From: Phlegmacium glaucopus
Taxonomy: Eukaryota; Basidiomycota; Agaricomycetes; Agaricales; Cortinariaceae
NCBI GenBank assembly: GCA_015039465.1
Contig: MU130307.1
Coordinates: 49,785 to 60,715 of the forward strand
DNA: 10,931 nucleotides
Reading direction: 5' to 3'
Shown here piece by piece: positions 7,533-10,931 of this stretch. The number at the start of each line of letters is the position of its first letter. The stretch's first letter is position 1. The notes below the pieces were generated by a model that saw only the letters and a program-made list of their open reading frames with translations, did not search any database and was not told the origin of the DNA. The translations under genes and the position numbers were made by a program.

Positions 7533-8517
7533 CAGGCTTTTCTTTATCAATTATTTTATCTCTTGATCTTACTACGAACAGCTGCTCGCCGTTCGGCGCC
7601 ATGCGATTGCGATGTCTTCGGGTTGGGACTAGAAAATGGCAGAACTATCTGAAAACGGGAGATATTTTGGGAAGATCCAGATTCGAAGGTGGAGGGCGGA
7701 TGTTTCAAAGTGCCTTTAATCTAAAATGATGCACTTCAAATTTGATGAAAGTTTGTGTATCGAAACAGAGCTGTACCCAATGAGCTTACGTTTTTACAAA
7801 GGACCAAAATAACTAGTGTGCATGTGTATGACCAAAAATATGTTTCTCCTGGAGTGGCAGAGTGCAAGTCCCTCGTAGCCTTGCCTCTGCTTGACACTTT
7901 AAAAGACTATAGGATGAATACTCTTGAGGGCGAGAAACAGAATACAGCACCGTACAGTCCCAAAACACACGTTTTGCACACAGCTAATCTCGATTATAGG
8001 GCTATGCAGGAACTGAAAAGGCCTGCGTCACCGGAAAGCTAGGGAACAAGAGTGAGTTCAAGTCAAAACGCAACCAAGGCAGTCAGTCTGAGAAAGAAAG
8101 CATTGAAATTCAATCACGGACCCGAACCCATTGCCTCCATCGACGACAACCTTTCCTGTGGCAACACAAACTTGAATGCGAGCAAGGAAACGATGAAGGT
8201 GGTTCGTCCACCTTGTCTCTGGAGTTCGTTCAAGGATGTTAGCTTATCCTACTTTCGGTCGTGCATTGAGCTGATGGGATTTTGACTGTTTGGATCTCCT
8301 ATTTCTTGTGGGACGTGCCTCCTTATAGCCATCCTGTAACTCCTCATAAATGCCACGACAACACTACCTCCTGTCCTCCTCACTACTTCCTCGCGAGCAA
8401 GCGATGTGTATACGGCAAGAAAATTGTCCTCGAATGTCCATTGTTCTTTTGAAACTGAAAAGGTGTCTTGTGGGTATACATTTACCGTCTGTTTGAAAGT
8501 AAGTACTTGAGAAAATC
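7533..8517. other. No recognisable gene; possible decayed coding remnants
   Basis: This stretch is less AT-rich than the transposon. It has modest open stretches on the plus strand at about 7755-8042 and 8052-8285, and one on the minus strand at 8249-8545 that crosses the LTR edge. The plus-strand ones have no ATG at their 5' end (they begin GTG), and none resembles a family I know. A GTGAGT at 8052 could be a splice donor, but a TAG stop precedes it. I treat this as intergenic or relic sequence. Confidence 0.4.
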
Positions 8518-8923
8518 TGTAACGACCGGCACTTTTCATACCCACTTAGTCACTTTCTTTACCCACAGTCCTTAGTTATCACCCAACTGTTACCCAACAC
8601 GTTCCTTACCCCTTTATTATCCCGGCTGCAGTTGATTTATATTCTTAGCTTAGCTACCAACGGACCATGTATATAAGGACTCCTAAGTCTTAGGTAGTCC
8701 CCAGTGAATTCGAAATACTTTAACCCCGTCTTTTGAATCCCTCTGTGTGTCGAAACTCAACTTCTGTTATCTTACCATCACAGCAGTCACATTTTCCCCA
8801 CATCTTTTTTGACGACCTAAAGCTTATTTACACGAATCTTTTCTCTTCTCTTCTCGCTGTCTAGTCGACTAGGAGCCTTCGGATTGATCACCCAAGCCTA
8901 CCAGCAACTACACAGCCTACACA
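8518..8923 (+). repeat. 5' LTR (3' limit approximate)
   Basis: It starts TGTAACGACCGG, a common form for fungal Gypsy LTRs. It contains several ACCCA-type short repeats between 8539 and 8610, a TATA box at 8670-8676 and a pyrimidine-rich stretch near 8837-8855. The 3' end is placed at the ACA of 8921-8923, in a region with several possible ACA ends. No second LTR is available to fix it. I found no obvious tRNA primer-binding site just downstream. Confidence 0.6.
8670..8676 (+). promoter_or_regulatory. TATA box in the LTR
   Basis: TATATAA lies about 300 bases upstream of the gag ATG and inside the LTR, where the U3 promoter is expected. A small palindrome, CCTAAGTCTTAGG (8682-8694), follows directly. 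Transcription would begin roughly 25-40 bases downstream if it behaves like a standard TATA box. Confidence 0.55.
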
Positions 8924-8975
8924 ATAAAATAATAAAAACAAAGTTACGTATTTCCCTGAAATTTTATCTACTGAT

Positions 8976-10931
8976 ATGTCTTCCAACAGAACCTATAACC
9001 TGCGGGCTCGCCATGGAGTTGGGATAGCTACCCAGTCCAGTGTGCTTAGCCAAGAGATACCCCAGTCTCGTTCATCCGTTCCAGCAAGTCGAGCCACAGC
9101 TCCTCGCACTGAAGGTGGCATGAATGTCATCACAACCGATTCCACGGCGGCGTTGCGTACTTACAGCAACGTTGTGGCATCGAGACCCCCTTCCCCTGCG
9201 AAGGAGATAGGAGTCCTTCCGTCTGGCAGTCCCGTTGAGGGTGCTATTCGAGCAAGTGGACCCGACCGTTTAATAAACGAGACATTTATTACTGAAATAA
9301 ATAATGAAGCTGAAGTCGAGAGATTTACCTCGAGTGATTCAGGTAATTTTGTCACCAGTAAAGGTGAACTTCCGTGGACTACTGTAAAACGCAGACGTGC
9401 GCGTAGTCTCAGCTCTTTGGATAAATCAAAAAACCTTACAAATGAGCAGAATCTGGCGGTAAAGATTGCAGCCAATGCACTTACTGCAAAACAGAAGCAG
9501 CGAATACAGCGCCGCCAAGAGAATATTTGATCTATGCAAGATCGTTCTCCCTCTTCCAGAGGTGAATGACCCTCCGAAAGGAAGGGTAAGACCATTGACC
9601 CACGAGAGTGGGGCAACCTGAATAACAGTCAGGAAAGCTTGAATGTCGAAGAGCAGTTAGCTACCTTTAACTCCTTTCGACCACGAAATGTGCCTACTGA
9701 ACCTTCGAAAGAGAGGTCTAAACGCCGAGACGAGCAGTCTCCGACCTCAAACTCTAGGGGCCGTTGTACCTGGAAAAATGAGCAAATAAGCAAGCCTTTC
9801 GGAGCGAGGGATTCTAAGCACCACCCAACGAGACGTACCAGATCTCCTCTGGAGATGCTTATCCATAAAACTCGTCCTGCCGAATCCCGTCCGGCGGCTC
9901 AAATCGCTCCAAAGAGTTACCTAGGCAATGCTCTCAAGAATATTGAGCGCGGTCAGAAGCCAAGACGACGTGATCCTTCGTCATCTCCTTCAGATTCTTC
10001 TGATGAACCATCGAGGTCGAGCGCGTCATCTGAAAATAGCTCTCAGCCGAGTTTAGACAGCAACGGGTCAGGTGCCAGTGATTTGTCGTACTCACGAAAA
10101 CATCGAAGACGAGGCCATCGTCGAGCTCGTAGCAGCCGCCGAGGGGGTACTGCTACCAGATCTACTTCTAGATCAGCCATCAAACCTATTCCTCCAAAGG
10201 AATACGATGGATCAGCAGACGCGCGGGCTTACCATTGATTTGTTTGTGAAAGTGACGCCTATCTTCGGGATGGGAAAGTGAGAAGTCATCGGAAGGTGTT
10301 TCTGTTATCCTATTATTTGACAGGAAAAGCCTACAATTTCTACACTCAGAAAGTATCAATGAATGAAGAAAAGTGGAAACTCTCTCACTTTTACACTGAG
10401 CTGTTTAATTACTGTTTTCCGATTGACTATCGCATGCAGATGCGCAGGGCTCTAACTCGTTGCCATCAAAACGAGAAAAGTGTAGCTGAATATACACATG
10501 AGCTACAGGAACTGTTCAATATGATTGGAGCCATTCCGGAACAAGACAAAGTCATTAAATTTTGGAATAGCTCACGACCTATCATCCAGAAGGGACTCTG
10601 GAGGGATAACCTCAATCCCGAGATTTCAACCTGGGAAGAAGTCATTTCACAAGCGGAAATAATTGAAATATCCGAAAACGTAGCTGAAAGGCGGGATAGG
10701 AGACCAGGACAGCCCTCGCAACCCAGTGGAGCAGCTCCTAACCACCAAAGAATGAGACCTTCTCAAATAAACCAGTCGATACGAGCTGTGACCTTTGACT
10801 CAACCCAGCAAAGGCGATCCCAAAGTCATTTGAGAAGTCGACACGCGACTCGACCAAACAACGTACAGTTTGACACTCCTCCGGGTCGGCGTTTGCATAC
10901 TCCTGGACCAAGAGGAAGTGCAACGTCAAGC
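8976..10931 (+). pseudogene. Retrotransposon Gag, partial, with three in-frame TGA codons
   Basis: One frame runs from ATG 8976 to the window edge, 652 codons, broken only by TGA at 9528-9530, 9567-9569 and 10236-10238. The N-terminal part starts MSSNRTYNLRARHGVG and contains PWTTVKRRRARSLSSL near residues 130-150. KGKTIDPREWGN follows the second stop. A serine/arginine-rich stretch sits at about 330-410. PKEYDGSADARAYH leads into the third stop, and the capsid (Retrotrans_gag-like) core lies at about 440-560 (LTGKAYNFYTQKV, LFNYCFPIDYRMQMRRAL, GLWRDNLNP, AEIIEISENVAERRDRR). Gag would form the particle that packages the element's RNA. No zinc knuckle is reached before the edge. Because the frame is kept between the stops, these look like point mutations in a once-intact gene. 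The family is clear, but function in this copy is unlikely. Confidence 0.85.

Larger units (their letters stand above)
8518..10931 (+). mobile_element. Ty3/Gypsy-like LTR retrotransposon, 5' part
   Basis: The segment has an LTR beginning TGTAACGACC at 8518, a short leader, then a long gag frame on the same strand running off the right edge. Gag motifs are those usual in Agaricomycete Gypsy-type elements: PWTTVKRRRARSLSS, KGKTIDPREWGN and a capsid region. Pol and the 3' LTR would lie outside the window. AAATC at 8513-8517 is the candidate target-site duplication, which can only be tested with the 3' flank. Three stops in gag mark this copy as defective. Confidence 0.85.

Noticed and set aside
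7755..8285. Two possible small genes on the plus strand
   Set aside because: The 5' ends use GTG rather than ATG, there are no recognised motifs, and a fungal gene this short without support is not credible. They are kept only as possible relics.
9161..9616. Minus-strand open frame of 151 codons
   Set aside because: It is antisense to gag, and the plus-strand frame has clear family motifs.

Overview
The window looks like repeat-rich nuclear DNA of a basidiomycete fungus, probably an Agaricomycete. The reasons are short introns of about 40-60 bases with GT...AG ends, a caspase-domain protein of the type expanded in mushrooms, and a Ty3/Gypsy Gag with the arginine-rich and capsid motifs usual in Agaricomycete elements. 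No rRNA, tRNA or CRISPR array was seen. No bacterial-style operon was seen either.

Layout. Positions 1-2300 are not in a biologically readable orientation. The text is the plain complement, without reversal, of a close relative of 3555 to about 5740. Put another way, the block is a mirror image. Read backwards (from 2300 to 1) and continued into 2301, it gives a complete caspase-like gene ending at 2372-2374. The natural arrangement is therefore two convergent caspase paralogs, tail to tail, around a spacer at about 2471-3345. The right-hand copy (3391-5722, minus strand) keeps the catalytic His and Cys, three introns and a duplicated C-terminal module. It carries an in-frame TAA soon after the catalytic Cys, where the left copy has a lysine codon.

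Upstream of the right copy lies an AT-rich segment of about 1.6 kb (5897-7532) bounded by a 16-base inverted repeat. It has TGTCAGGTG-type subterminal repeats and no convincing reading frame, so it is probably a non-autonomous DNA transposon. It starts only about 175 bases upstream of the proposed start codon. Positions 7533-8517 hold no gene I recognise.

From 8518 to the right edge is the 5' end of a Ty3/Gypsy-like LTR retrotransposon. It has a TGT-starting LTR with a TATA box, then a long gag frame interrupted by three TGA codons. Each could come from CGA by a CpG transition. Protease, reverse transcriptase, integrase and the 3' LTR would lie outside the window.

The genes do not form a pathway. 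The region is best read as a duplicated caspase locus surrounded by mobile DNA. The strongest anomaly is the mirror block, whose edges fall exactly on the window start and on base 2300. This points to a data or text-handling event rather than to biology.
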